34,226 bases of DNA from Lachnospiraceae bacterium (GTDB lineage Bacteria > Bacillota > Clostridia > Lachnospirales > Lachnospiraceae). Positions 1-7,798 of the stretch are shown here, in pieces (within the stretch, counting starts at the first letter, position 1; each line of letters opens with the position of its first letter). The notes under the pieces were generated by a model. The model was not told the DNA's origin, ran no database searches, and worked only from the letters and a program-made list of their open reading frames with translations. The position numbers and the translations under genes are program-made. The stretch spans positions 1-34,226 of the forward strand of contig JAILLN010000052.1 of NCBI GenBank assembly GCA_024693135.1, given 5' to 3'.

Positions 1-2
1 TA

Positions 3-496
3 ACATTTGCAAAGATTGGGTTATTTACATTCGGCGGTGGCTATGCAATGATCTCGCTTATCGAGAATGCCTGCTTGCTATCAGCGAAAGCACTCCCGGA
101 CCAATTATGGTAAATATGGCCACATATATAGGAAGTGTAAAGGGAGGATTACTTGGCGCGATAATTGCTACCACAGCAGTTGTATTACCTGCTTTTCTCA
201 TCATTTTGCTTATAATGGCAGCAATAAAGAAATTTCTTCAAAACCGATTGGTCAAGGCTGCTTTATCTGGATTAAAGCCATGTATTATAGGGATCATCCT
301 GGCAACAGGTATATTTATGATTATAAAGAACTGCGGTCTTGTTTCCTGCGGCATGCCTGATTTTCTTACGATAGGCCTTACCGGTGTGATCGCACTGATA
401 TATTTTGGCTCGAGAAAAGTCATGAAAAAAGGATTAAGCCCCATCATGCTTATTTGCTTTTCGGCATTTGTGGGAGCTGTGGCATACATGTTATAG
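3..496 (+). pseudogene. Chromate transporter remnant (5' end outside window)
   Basis: The first ~60 bases encode TFAKIGLFTFGGGYAMISLI in the frame starting at base 3. This is the FGGGYAMI motif of the chromate transporter (CHR) family. That frame runs into a stop. The protein resumes in another frame with AISESTPGPIMVN, the second hallmark of the family, and continues as a hydrophobic membrane protein to the stop at 494-496. In intact relatives roughly 20 or more residues separate the two motifs; here they nearly touch and are out of frame, so an internal deletion with frameshift lies near 60-80. The 3' part (from about 107) still encodes about four membrane segments. Family members move chromate or sulfate across the cytoplasmic membrane. 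This copy is probably dead, unless the deletion is an assembly error. Confidence 0.75.
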
Positions 497-626
497 ATGG
501 AACATTAACTCGGAATAGAAATTATTTTACAGCATAATAGAGGAACCGCTGTCAACCACGAAAAATAAAATAGCCTTTCAGTATTATTGGCTAAAGAAAT
601 TTCAGTAAAACTTACGAAGGAGCAAT

Positions 627-743
627 ATGAATAATCCATGGGAAGAGATCCGTTTGGATGATTATGAGAATCATATGAGTCTTGATTCCGTAAAACAACG
701 CCAAACCATGAATTTCATACTATGCACAAAGTACCGTCATTGA
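627..743 (+). pseudogene. N-terminal scrap of a SAM-dependent methyltransferase
   Basis: An ATG at 627, preceded by GAAGGAG, opens a 38-residue frame beginning MNNPWEEIRLDDYENHMSLD. This start resembles the N-terminus of a class I methyltransferase group common in Clostridia, from memory of the family. The resemblance ends near residue 30. The rest of the frame reads into unrelated sequence and stops at 741-743. No methyltransferase motif I is present, so nothing functional is expected. It abuts the phosphoesterase scrap that follows and looks like a fusion point of two decayed genes. Bases 497-626 before it show no feature I can support. Confidence 0.45.
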
Positions 744-1073
744 TAGAATCCAGGATCGGAAGCATGCTCTACCCCCTGAGAACTGCGCCTTTATCCATAG
801 AATAGATAATGTGCTTTTTAGCCACGCCGGCCTCACAGAGAGATTTGTGCACAGACATTTAGTGAGGGCGGACATGATTTGGATTCTATGTTATGGAAGA
901 TAAATGAAATGGGTGAGTATGAATTATGGGAAGAGGACTCTCCGATCTAGGCCAGGCCACAATAATCCTCAAATATACCCCCATATAGCTTGCACAAATA
1001 TGCATATAGTGATAAGTTCATAAAAGCAGTTACTGACCTGAATAAGGAAATCGCCGGCAACTGTGGAAAATGA
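722..1073 (+). pseudogene. Metallophosphoesterase (calcineurin-like) remnant
   Basis: One frame encodes a stretch ending IDNVLFSHAGLTERFV; the SHAG block is a metal-ligand motif of the calcineurin-like phosphoesterase superfamily. The coding then shifts frame to GGHDLDSMLWKINEMG and ELWEEDSPI. A TAG at 948-950 stands where relatives usually have Trp, followed by ARPQ and another stop at 963. The same frame ends in LHKYAYSDKFIKAVTDLNKE before TGA at 1071. There is at least one frameshift and two nonsense codons, and the N-terminal metal-binding motifs are missing. It would have been a cytoplasmic phosphatase. Whether the last 30 residues belong to the same ancestral gene is uncertain. Confidence 0.55.
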
Positions 1074-1174
1074 GTAATATTTTTTATACTATGCTCGACG
1101 AAGTGGTTCATATTGTTTTTTTATCAGGTGTCTCTTTGTTTAATGAATACTCTCAGGATAACAGGAGGTAAAAA

Positions 1175-2725
1175 ATGCACGGATTAAAAAAGGAAAACAA
1201 AAGGATAACTTTCATCTTATTGATTTCGATCATTTCACTGGCCCTGTCAGGATGCAATATAAACATAAGCCAAAACAATACTCCCGATCAGGGTATAACC
1301 GGCAGCTCGGATACAGCCGGCAGCTCGGATACAGCCGGCAGTTCGGATGTGGCCGACAGCCTGGATGCAGTCGATTATTCCGATGAGAATAACTGGGCGT
1401 ACTTCGGAATAGGAGAAGATAAAGCGGCCGATCTTTTTCTCATATGCCCGACTGTTGATATGAACGATGAATATAATATGTCTCTCGATGATGAAACGAC
1501 CAAACAGAAGTTTACGGGAGCTCTTAACATGGAGAGGGGGATATATGAAGACAGCACCAGGATGTATGCGCCTTTCTATAAGCAGGCGGCAATGAAGGTA
1601 TATGATCTTGACAGTGATGAACGGGAACAGTATATGCAGATAGCATACAGTGACATTTCTACGGCATTTAACTATTATCTGGAAAATGAAAACGAAGGCA
1701 GACCGATCATTCTTGCCGGATTTTCGCAGGGCGCCGATATGTGTTACAGGCTGCTGGAAGAGTACTTTGGAAACGATGAACTATATAACAGGCTTGTGGC
1801 CGTATATGCGATCGGCTGGCCCTGCACCGAAGAGCTGGTTGACAGGTATCCTCAGATAAAGCCCGCCGCATCGGCTGATGACATTGGGACGGTCATAAGC
1901 TTTGACTGTGAGGCCGAGGATGTGACCGGAACCTTCATATGTCCGGAAAATGTTAAAGCCTTCACGATCAATCCGCTTAACTGGAAGACCGATTCAACCG
2001 CAGCTGACAGATCATTAAATGAAGGAGCCTGTTTTACGGAATACAGCGGAGCGATCGTCAGTGAAACAGATGAACTGTGCGGCTGCTATATCGATGAAAA
2101 ACGCGGCGTATTAAAGGTGACGGATATTTCTCCCAAGGACTATCCCGCACATCTGAAGCTCCTGCCCGAAGGAGCTTATCATATATATGACTATCAGTTC
2201 TTCTACAGGAACCTTCAGGAAAATGTGGCAAACAGGATTGATATTTTCAAAGATTCAGGATCTGACAAGGCGGCTTCGGGCAATAGGATCTATTTTGCCG
2301 CACCTCTTTTCAGCGAGGCCGAAAGGGAATACAACCAGAAAATAGTCAATATCCTTGAAAGTCATGGCTACGAAGTGTTCCTGCCTCAGCGCGACGGCTT
2401 TCTTGCTCCCGAACTTGAAGGTAAAACCGAAGAAGAGAAGACAGAGATCATTTTTCAAAAAGATAAAGAGGAAATTCTTAAGTCGGATATAGTATTTGCG
2501 CTGCTGGATGGAAGAGTTCCCGATGAAGGAGCATGCATTGAGCTTGGTATTGCTTATGCAAACGGCAAAAGATGTTATGGGTTTAAAAGTGATGCAAGAT
2601 CGGTGGAAGCCGACATGGATCTTAATCCGATGATAGCCGGATGCTGCACAAAAATCTTTTATAATCTTGACGGAGAAGAACTGGTAAGATCTTTGGAAGA
2701 TTACCTTGAACACAATCGGTTATAG
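1175..2725 (+). CDS. Lipoprotein: DUF3089 alpha/beta-hydrolase fused to nucleoside 2-deoxyribosyltransferase
   Basis: This is a 516-residue protein with an ACAGGAGGT ribosome binding site just before the ATG. Residues 1-27 are a lipoprotein signal peptide with lipobox LALSGC, so Cys27 would be lipidated and the protein held on the outer face of the membrane. Residues ~42-66 are a Ser/Asp repeat linker. Residues ~74-358 match DUF3089, an alpha/beta-hydrolase-like family: DLFLICPTVD at 86-95, nucleophile elbow GFSQG with Ser184, and HIYDYQFFYRN at 336-346. Residues ~370-516 match nucleoside 2-deoxyribosyltransferase: IYFAAPLFSEAE, FLPQRDG, DIVFALLDGRVPDEG, IELG with the likely catalytic Glu456, and NPM at 484-486. 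That enzyme normally exchanges bases on deoxynucleosides in the cytoplasm, so a lipoprotein form is odd. Each domain keeps its expected motifs. It is the only intact gene among decayed neighbours, and the fusion may be a deletion product. Confidence 0.75.
   Translation: MHGLKKENKRITFILLISIISLALSGCNINISQNNTPDQGITGSSDTAGSSDTAGSSDVADSLDAVDYSDENNWAYFGIGEDKAADLFLICPTVDMNDEYNMSLDDETTKQKFTGALNMERGIYEDSTRMYAPFYKQAAMKVYDLDSDEREQYMQIAYSDISTAFNYYLENENEGRPIILAGFSQGADMCYRLLEEYFGNDELYNRLVAVYAIGWPCTEELVDRYPQIKPAASADDIGTVISFDCEAEDVTGTFICPENVKAFTINPLNWKTDSTAADRSLNEGACFTEYSGAIVSETDELCGCYIDEKRGVLKVTDISPKDYPAHLKLLPEGAYHIYDYQFFYRNLQENVANRIDIFKDSGSDKAASGNRIYFAAPLFSEAEREYNQKIVNILESHGYEVFLPQRDGFLAPELEGKTEEEKTEIIFQKDKEEILKSDIVFALLDGRVPDEGACIELGIAYANGKRCYGFKSDARSVEADMDLNPMIAGCCTKIFYNLDGEELVRSLEDYLEHNRL
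1299..1370 (+). repeat. Four in-frame 18-bp tandem repeats
   Basis: The unit CCGGCAGCTCGGATACAG occurs exactly at 1299-1316 and 1317-1334. Diverged copies follow at 1335-1352 and 1353-1370. Being 18 bp, the repeat keeps frame and encodes GSSDTA-type hexapeptides that form the spacer between the lipidated cysteine and the hydrolase domain. Copy number could change by slippage without disrupting the protein. Confidence 0.85.
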
Positions 2726-2899
2726 GACTGAAAATCTTACCGTATAAAAATATCCCCTTGAGGGTTTCCATGCATTATATGGCTTACCCTCAAGGATATC
2801 TGTAATGCGCTCACAAGCATGTCCATTCCCATATGGATTGCAGGCATGACGCATTCTGTCATACTCTCCTTTATCCTCAGGCAAACGCTTAATAGCTTC
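2720..2899 (-). pseudogene. C-terminal fragment of UDP-N-acetylglucosamine 2-epimerase
   Basis: Read on the minus strand from 2899, about 59 residues are open and contain YDRMRHACNPYGNGHACERI. The NPYGxGxAxxRI block is the conserved C-terminal signature of non-hydrolysing UDP-GlcNAc 2-epimerases (WecB type), which make UDP-ManNAc for surface glycans. The N-terminal three quarters are missing: upstream (higher coordinates) the sequence becomes the plus-strand CPBP fragment. The frame ends at 2720-2722, overlapping the convergent lipoprotein stop. A terminator-like hairpin lies inside the frame, so the original stop was probably just before it and the tail is read-through after a small mutation. 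Confidence 0.7.
2740..2795 (-). terminator. Rho-independent terminator of the lost epimerase gene
   Basis: Perfect 10-bp arms lie at 2756-2765 (CCTTGAGGGT) and 2786-2795 (ACCCTCAAGG) with a 20-base loop. On the minus strand the second arm is followed by GGATATTTTTATACGG, a T-rich run. This fits a terminator for the minus-strand epimerase. On the plus strand no T-run follows, so it is less likely to end the lipoprotein transcript. Confidence 0.55.
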
Positions 2900-3219
2900 G
2901 ATTTGGACTTTTAAAAGTTCTCAGTAGTGGAATTGGAAGCCTTGCATACCTGTTCATGTATTGGAAAACAAGAAACCTGTGGGCAATTGCGATATCTCAT
3001 GGTCTGTTTGATTATCTCATTGAGTTTCCGAAGGTACTGTTTGCAGATCCGATGGCCGCATCCAATACGCAGGATTATGTAAGCATGACCGGAAATCTGG
3101 CACTGGTCAATTTGGGAACTCAGCTTATGCTCATAGTTATTGATGGAGCCATTTGCATATGGATATGGAAGAAGCATATGAAAGATGTTGATTTTGAAGA
3201 GATACGTAAAACCTGGTGA
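2899..3219 (+). pseudogene. C-terminal fragment of a CPBP-family membrane protease
   Basis: After a stop at 2896 the frame reads LLKVLSSGIGSLAYLFMYWK, then TRNLWAIAISHGLFDYLIEF, and ends in a Lys-rich cytoplasmic tail at 3219. A hydrophobic segment followed by TxNLWxxIxxHxLxD is the final conserved block of CPBP (CAAX protease and bacteriocin-processing) intramembrane metalloproteases; the His would be a metal ligand. The earlier EExxxR and FxxxH motifs are absent, so only the last quarter of such a protein remains. An internal ATG at 2956 could give an 87-residue peptide, but there is no convincing ribosome binding site. Confidence 0.55.
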
Positions 3220-3294
3220 TCTTGGAAGTATAGGATTGGATATTTAGATAATATGAAAAGATTCATTTTAGTGTTGGGAATGAAAAAGGAGAAA

Positions 3295-4158
3295 TTACAT
3301 CCCTAAAAGCTTTTTCGCGGTGGGCGTGGCGGCAAGGCCTCCCTTCGCGGTTTCCCTGAGGGAATCCGGCAGCGCATCGCCAACCTCTCTCATGGCATCC
3401 AGACACTCATCTGCCGGTATCTTTGATTTGATCCCGGCAAGCACCATATCCGCACATGAGAATGCCAGCATGACTCCCGTGGCATTTCTTTTTATACAAG
3501 GGATCTCGACCAGTCCTCCGACCGGATCGCAGACCAGTCCGAGCTGGCTAGCTATGACCAGGGCACACGCATCTGCACACTGCCCGGGAGTTCCTCCCAT
3601 GAGTTCCACCAAAGCGGCGGATGCCATAGCGGAAGCACTTCCGCACTCCGCCTGACATCCGCCCTCTGCTCCGGCAATGCTTGCCCTTGACGCAATGACC
3701 ATTCCAAATGCACCTGCAGTAAACAATGACATGATGGCATCCTTTTCGGATACTCCCCTGTCCTCACACATGGAAATAAGGCACCCCGGGATGATGCCGC
3801 AGGATCCGGCTGTGGGAGCTGCAACTATCCTGCCCATGGCGGCATTGCAGCCTGAAACGGATAAGGCTCTTGACATGGCACCCGCAAGAAAAGGACCGCA
3901 AAGCGTGTTTTTGCTGTCCGCATACTTCTTCATGAGGAAACCTTCCCCGCCGGTCAGCCCGGACATCGACTTTAAGTCCTTTTTCCCGCCGGTTATGACG
4001 GACTGCTTCATGACATCAAAATCGATCTCCATCTTTTCCAAAAGCTCAAGCTCGGGCTTGTCCATGGAGGCGGCCTGGTCCTTCAATACAACCGTACTTA
4101 TCTTTTCATTGCTTTTTACTGCCGCATCAACAAGTTCCTGTATGGATTCATATTTCAT
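3295..4158 (-). CDS. sdaAA: L-serine dehydratase, iron-sulfur-dependent, alpha subunit
   Basis: This is a 287-residue protein, normal length for the alpha chain. With the beta chain it deaminates L-serine to pyruvate and ammonia in the cytoplasm using an oxygen-labile [4Fe-4S] cluster. Recognisable blocks are AAPTAGSCGIIPG, EGGCQAECGSASAMA and CDPVGGLVEIPCIKRNA; they carry the conserved cysteines expected to bind the cluster. Its ATG overlaps the beta-subunit stop by one base (TAATG), so translation should be coupled. The two-subunit form is typical of Gram-positives, unlike the single-chain E. coli enzyme. Co-transcription with the serine transporter gives a complete serine uptake and breakdown unit. 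I saw no clear terminator in 3220-3294. Confidence 0.95.
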   Translation of the reverse strand: MKYESIQELVDAAVKSNEKISTVVLKDQAASMDKPELELLEKMEIDFDVMKQSVITGGKKDLKSMSGLTGGEGFLMKKYADSKNTLCGPFLAGAMSRALSVSGCNAAMGRIVAAPTAGSCGIIPGCLISMCEDRGVSEKDAIMSLFTAGAFGMVIASRASIAGAEGGCQAECGSASAMASAALVELMGGTPGQCADACALVIASQLGLVCDPVGGLVEIPCIKRNATGVMLAFSCADMVLAGIKSKIPADECLDAMREVGDALPDSLRETAKGGLAATPTAKKLLGM

Positions 4159-4826
4159 TACAGCCTCCGAATCAGTATTGCGTTTATTACATGATTGATC
4201 TTTCTGATATCCTCGATAAGAGTTTCCGGCGGAAGGTTATCGGTTTCGATCGTCATAATCGCTTCTCCGCCCTTTTCCTGCCTTGATAGGCTGAAGTTGG
4301 AAATGTTCAGATCCTCATACTGCCAATGCATCATATTGGTCACATTTGCGATGACGCCGGGTTTATCCATATGCATGACAAGGATGGTATTGCTGCTTCC
4401 GTTGAAATCAACCTTCAGGCCGTTGACTCTGCTTACGGTGATATTTCCTCCGCCTATGCTGGAGGCGAGGACCTCGCCGCTCTTTCCGTCAGAGGTTACA
4501 TAGTCTATTTTTGCCGTATTGGGATGAGCGCCTCGGATATCTTCATTAGTAAAGGCATAATCAAGACCGCGGTCTTTTGCGATGTTCAGAGCATCCTTTA
4601 CCTCCGGAGAATAACTGTGAAACCCCATGATACCGGCCAAAAGCGCTTTGTCAGTGCCGTGGCCTTTGCCTGTCTTTGCAAAAGAGCCCGAAAGAGTTAT
4701 ACGGATCTTTACGGGATCATGTCCGTCACAGAGCTTGTTTACGACCCTTCCGATCCTCACTGCGCCGGCTGTGTGTGAACTGGAGGGTCCGATCATCACG
4801 GGACCTATAATATCAAACACATTCAT
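4158..4826 (-). CDS. sdaAB: L-serine dehydratase, iron-sulfur-dependent, beta subunit
   Basis: This is a 222-residue protein. The N-terminus MNVFDIIGPVMIGPSSSHTA is the hallmark of the serine dehydratase beta chain, where the SSSHTAG loop contributes to substrate binding. Residues ~145-222 form an ACT domain (NTILVMHMDKPGVIANVTNM), which in this family is associated with serine binding or subunit contacts. It sits between sstT and sdaAA, with single-base TAATG overlaps on both sides, so all three proteins are probably made from one transcript in coupled fashion. Confidence 0.95.
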   Translation of the reverse strand: MNVFDIIGPVMIGPSSSHTAGAVRIGRVVNKLCDGHDPVKIRITLSGSFAKTGKGHGTDKALLAGIMGFHSYSPEVKDALNIAKDRGLDYAFTNEDIRGAHPNTAKIDYVTSDGKSGEVLASSIGGGNITVSRVNGLKVDFNGSSNTILVMHMDKPGVIANVTNMMHWQYEDLNISNFSLSRQEKGGEAIMTIETDNLPPETLIEDIRKINHVINAILIRRL

Positions 4827-6091
4827 TATGATTCCTCCTCAAGGTCAACCTTTGTCGTGCCTCCAAGGAAGGTCGGAAGGCTTTTTCCGTTTTTCCGCCA
4901 CTGACTGTATTCCGCTGTTGCGGTGAAAAGCACGTCTCCCGAAGAATTCATCGCAGTTTCAAATGAATCCTGGATGACATTGATGATATAACCTACTCCG
5001 ACCATTGCCATTGCCGTATCCTGAGTTATCCCGAAAAGTGAACAGGCCATGGGGATGAGCAGCAGTGACCCGCCGGCCACTCCGGATGTTCCGCATGCAG
5101 CCAGGGTGGCAAGGAAGGAAAGGATGATCGCCGATCCCAGATCCACGTCAACTCCCACCGTATTTGCTGCGGTCATCGTCATGATCGTAATAACTACCGC
5201 CGCCCCGTCCATGTTTATGGTGGATCCCAAAGGTATCGATACCGAGTAAATATCTTTGTCAAGGCCAAGCTTTTTGCACAAAGCGATATTAACCGGGATG
5301 TTTGCGGCCGAAGAGCGCATGAAGAAAGCCATGAAACCGCTTTCCTTCAGGCAGCGGAAAACAAGGGGATAGGGATTGGTTCTGATCATCAAAAATACGA
5401 GGATCGGATTGACCACAAGTGTAACGAAGAGCATGGTTCCCACCAGCAACAAAAGCAGCTTTCCGTAATCAATGAAAATGGACATCCCGCTTTCGGATAT
5501 GGTCGCATAGATCAGGCCAAGGATACCGAAGGGCGCAAGGTTTATTATCCATGAAACAAGTTTTGAGAAGGCAGATGACAGGTCGTTGATTACCGTTTTT
5601 GTCGCTTCACCTGCCAGATTTCTGAAAATGATCCCGAGGAGGATCGCCCAGAAAAGGATACTCACATAGTTTCCCTTGGAAAGTGCATCGACCGGGTTGC
5701 TTACTGTACTAAGCAGAAGATTCTGAAGCACCTCTCCGACGCCTGACGGTGCCGAGCTTACATCGGCAGTGCCTGTCATCTTGACGGTGAGAGGGAACAG
5801 AAAGCTTGCAGCCACGGCAGTTATGCCGGCAATAAGAGTGGAAAGAAGATACAGGATGATCACAAGTGAGAACCGTCGGTCAAAGCCTTTATTCCCCTGA
5901 GTCAATGAGGAGATAATAAGAACGAAAACAAGGATCGGAGCCACAGCCTTTAACGCTCCGACAAACAGCTTTCCAAGGACCGGGATCACCGGTGTCCCGG
6001 GGATCAGGAGTCCAAGGATCACGCCGATGACAAGACCCGCGATGATGCGCAGGATCAAGCTTGTCTCATTGTATTTTTTTATTATCTTCAT
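4826..6091 (-). CDS. sstT: Serine/threonine:sodium symporter SstT
   Basis: This is a 421-residue polytopic membrane protein of the dicarboxylate/amino acid:cation symporter family. The LGKLFVGALKAVAPILVFVL block near residues 39-58 is very close to SstT. Later blocks include AANIPVNIALCKKLGLDKDI, PLGSTINMDGAA and a Gly/Ser-rich transport segment (AACGTSGVAGGSLLLIPMAC). It would import L-serine, and probably threonine, with Na+. It is the first gene of the operon, with AAGGAGG 9 bases before the ATG. Position ahead of the serine dehydratase genes supports serine as the main substrate. The C-terminus is short and charged, as expected inside the cell. Confidence 0.92.
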   Translation of the reverse strand: MKIIKKYNETSLILRIIAGLVIGVILGLLIPGTPVIPVLGKLFVGALKAVAPILVFVLIISSLTQGNKGFDRRFSLVIILYLLSTLIAGITAVAASFLFPLTVKMTGTADVSSAPSGVGEVLQNLLLSTVSNPVDALSKGNYVSILFWAILLGIIFRNLAGEATKTVINDLSSAFSKLVSWIINLAPFGILGLIYATISESGMSIFIDYGKLLLLLVGTMLFVTLVVNPILVFLMIRTNPYPLVFRCLKESGFMAFFMRSSAANIPVNIALCKKLGLDKDIYSVSIPLGSTINMDGAAVVITIMTMTAANTVGVDVDLGSAIILSFLATLAACGTSGVAGGSLLLIPMACSLFGITQDTAMAMVGVGYIINVIQDSFETAMNSSGDVLFTATAEYSQWRKNGKSLPTFLGGTTKVDLEEES

Positions 6092-6131
6092 GGCGGGTTT
6101 CCTCCTTAATACAACCAGGAAATTCTATATC

Positions 6132-6140
6132 AGTATAACA
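6132..6140 (-). promoter_or_regulatory. Extended -10 promoter for sstT-sdaAB-sdaAA
   Basis: Read on the minus strand the sequence is TGTTATACT, a TG-N-TATACT extended -10 element. It would start transcription about 35 bases before the sstT ATG. I see no good -35 hexamer at 17 bp, which is tolerated for extended -10 promoters. Confidence 0.4.
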
Positions 6141-6192
6141 TGAATCCCGCCATATGGGTATCGGCCGGTTTCGGACTGAAGATCCTGATCCC

Positions 6193-7710
6193 TTACATTA
6201 ACCCCCTGACAGCGTCATACAATTTTTCATAACGTCCGAAGGTCTCCATATACTTCTCATGATATTCCGGCCTCGGCTCGTACTTTTTTATTTTCTCTAC
6301 CATTTTATCCGTTGCTTCCTCCAGATCCTTAAACACACCGATGGCTATTCCCGTAAGCATTGCAGAGCCAACCGTTCCGGCATCAACCGTTCTGAGTGCG
6401 ATCACAGGAAGCCCCAGCATATCTGCCTTCATCTGCATCCAGACCGCAGAACGGGCTCCGCCTCCCGTCGCGTGGATTATTTTAGGCTTGGCACCGGCCT
6501 TGATCACGTTTTTATAGTTAAGATACATTTCATAGGTAACGCCTTCCATACATGAACGGTAAATATCGCTTACCTTGCTGTCTGTGGTTAGTCCCAGGAT
6601 CGCGCCCTTTGAACCGGTATCCATATATGGTGTAGCTGCCCCGGCGAAATGAGGCAAAGTAAGCATTCCCGAAGGTCCCTCCGGATCAAGCCCCAAGGCG
6701 CGCCTGCTGCAGGCATATTCCTTTTCAAGATACTCATTGACAGAGAGAGATCCGGCTTCTCCCAGCTCCTTTTCCTTTTTGGCAAGATTGGATGTACACC
6801 ACTGCATCAGGGCACCGCCCGTGTAGGTAAAAGCGTAGGTAACATACTTTCCAGGGATCACATAAGGCACAATAACGTATTTTCCCGGCATCATTTTCTT
6901 TACTTCAGGCTTCCCGTCAAATACAGGGGTCAGGCATTGAACCGTTCCGGCTCCGTCTACCGCTATATTTTCATCAAAGGCCCCTGCGCCGATGCACGCA
7001 GCCACCTGATCCTGGGCTATTGATACAATGTGAGTTTCATTTGACAGACCGGTTCTCTTTGCCGCCTTATCCGTGATCAGGCCTGCATCTGTTCCGGTCG
7101 GCACCGGGTCCGAAAATAGAGCTTTATCCAGGCCTGCCGCATCAAGCATCTCGCCACTATAGCAAAGATCATTGATATCAAAGGCCATGCTTCTCGTGGC
7201 CAGCGAATAATCGATCTGAGCATTTCCGGTTAAAGAGAATACGACATAATCCTCCATCTGAAATATGTGTCTGGTCTTTTCAAAGATCCCCGGATCATGT
7301 TTTTTTCTCCACATGATCTTCGGAAGACCGTACATTTCATGGGCAGTAATACCGGTGATCCCTGCAATTTTTTCAAGTCCGAGTTTTTCAACCAGCTCAT
7401 GGCATTCTTCTTTTCCACGAGGGTCTGTATATAACATCGCGGGGGAAAGGGGATCGCCATCCTCATCCGTTATGACAAAGGTCTCTCCAAAGCTTGTGAC
7501 ACCTATGCCTGCTATATCCGGATATTCATGTGCCATATCGTTGATCACGGCATGCACTCCTTCCATGAGGGCTCCCACATCGATCTCATGGCCGCCCACA
7601 TTTCTGCGTACCGGGTAATCTCTATATGATTTTCCGAGCTCTGATCCGCTTTCATCAAACACCGTAAGCTTACAGCCCGTTGTTCCTATATCAAGTCCTG
7701 CGATCTTCAT
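6193..7710 (-). CDS. FGGY-family carbohydrate kinase (xylulokinase-like)
   Basis: This is a 505-residue protein of normal FGGY length. The N-terminus MKIAGLDIGTTGCKLTVFDE is the phosphate-1 ATP-binding motif; VDGAGTVQCLTP and the C-terminal HATGGGARSAVWMQMKADML block are the second-lobe ATP site. The enzyme transfers phosphate from ATP to a sugar or polyol in the cytoplasm. It is the downstream partner of a class II aldolase, with an AGGAG site 7 bases before its ATG. A kinase then aldolase route suggests that a ketose or its phosphate is split to triose phosphates. The exact substrate cannot be read from sequence; xylulose, a rarer ketose or a polyol are all possible. Expression is probably set by the divergent PocR-AraC regulator. 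Confidence 0.85.
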   Translation of the reverse strand: MKIAGLDIGTTGCKLTVFDESGSELGKSYRDYPVRRNVGGHEIDVGALMEGVHAVINDMAHEYPDIAGIGVTSFGETFVITDEDGDPLSPAMLYTDPRGKEECHELVEKLGLEKIAGITGITAHEMYGLPKIMWRKKHDPGIFEKTRHIFQMEDYVVFSLTGNAQIDYSLATRSMAFDINDLCYSGEMLDAAGLDKALFSDPVPTGTDAGLITDKAAKRTGLSNETHIVSIAQDQVAACIGAGAFDENIAVDGAGTVQCLTPVFDGKPEVKKMMPGKYVIVPYVIPGKYVTYAFTYTGGALMQWCTSNLAKKEKELGEAGSLSVNEYLEKEYACSRRALGLDPEGPSGMLTLPHFAGAATPYMDTGSKGAILGLTTDSKVSDIYRSCMEGVTYEMYLNYKNVIKAGAKPKIIHATGGGARSAVWMQMKADMLGLPVIALRTVDAGTVGSAMLTGIAIGVFKDLEEATDKMVEKIKKYEPRPEYHEKYMETFGRYEKLYDAVRGLM

Positions 7711-7798
7711 ACCAATTCTCCTGTATTGATCGATATCATCCCGCTCATAGCCAAGATGGGTGGCAAACGCTTCCTATAGCAGGCATCCCTTTGTAAGA

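Noticed and set aside
1299..1370. Short tandem repeats as a possible CRISPR or mobile repeat
   Set aside because: The units are contiguous with no spacers and are in frame in the lipoprotein linker.
2956..3219. Intact small membrane protein
   Set aside because: The reading frame extends upstream of the ATG with CPBP-like sequence, so it is the tail of a truncated gene.
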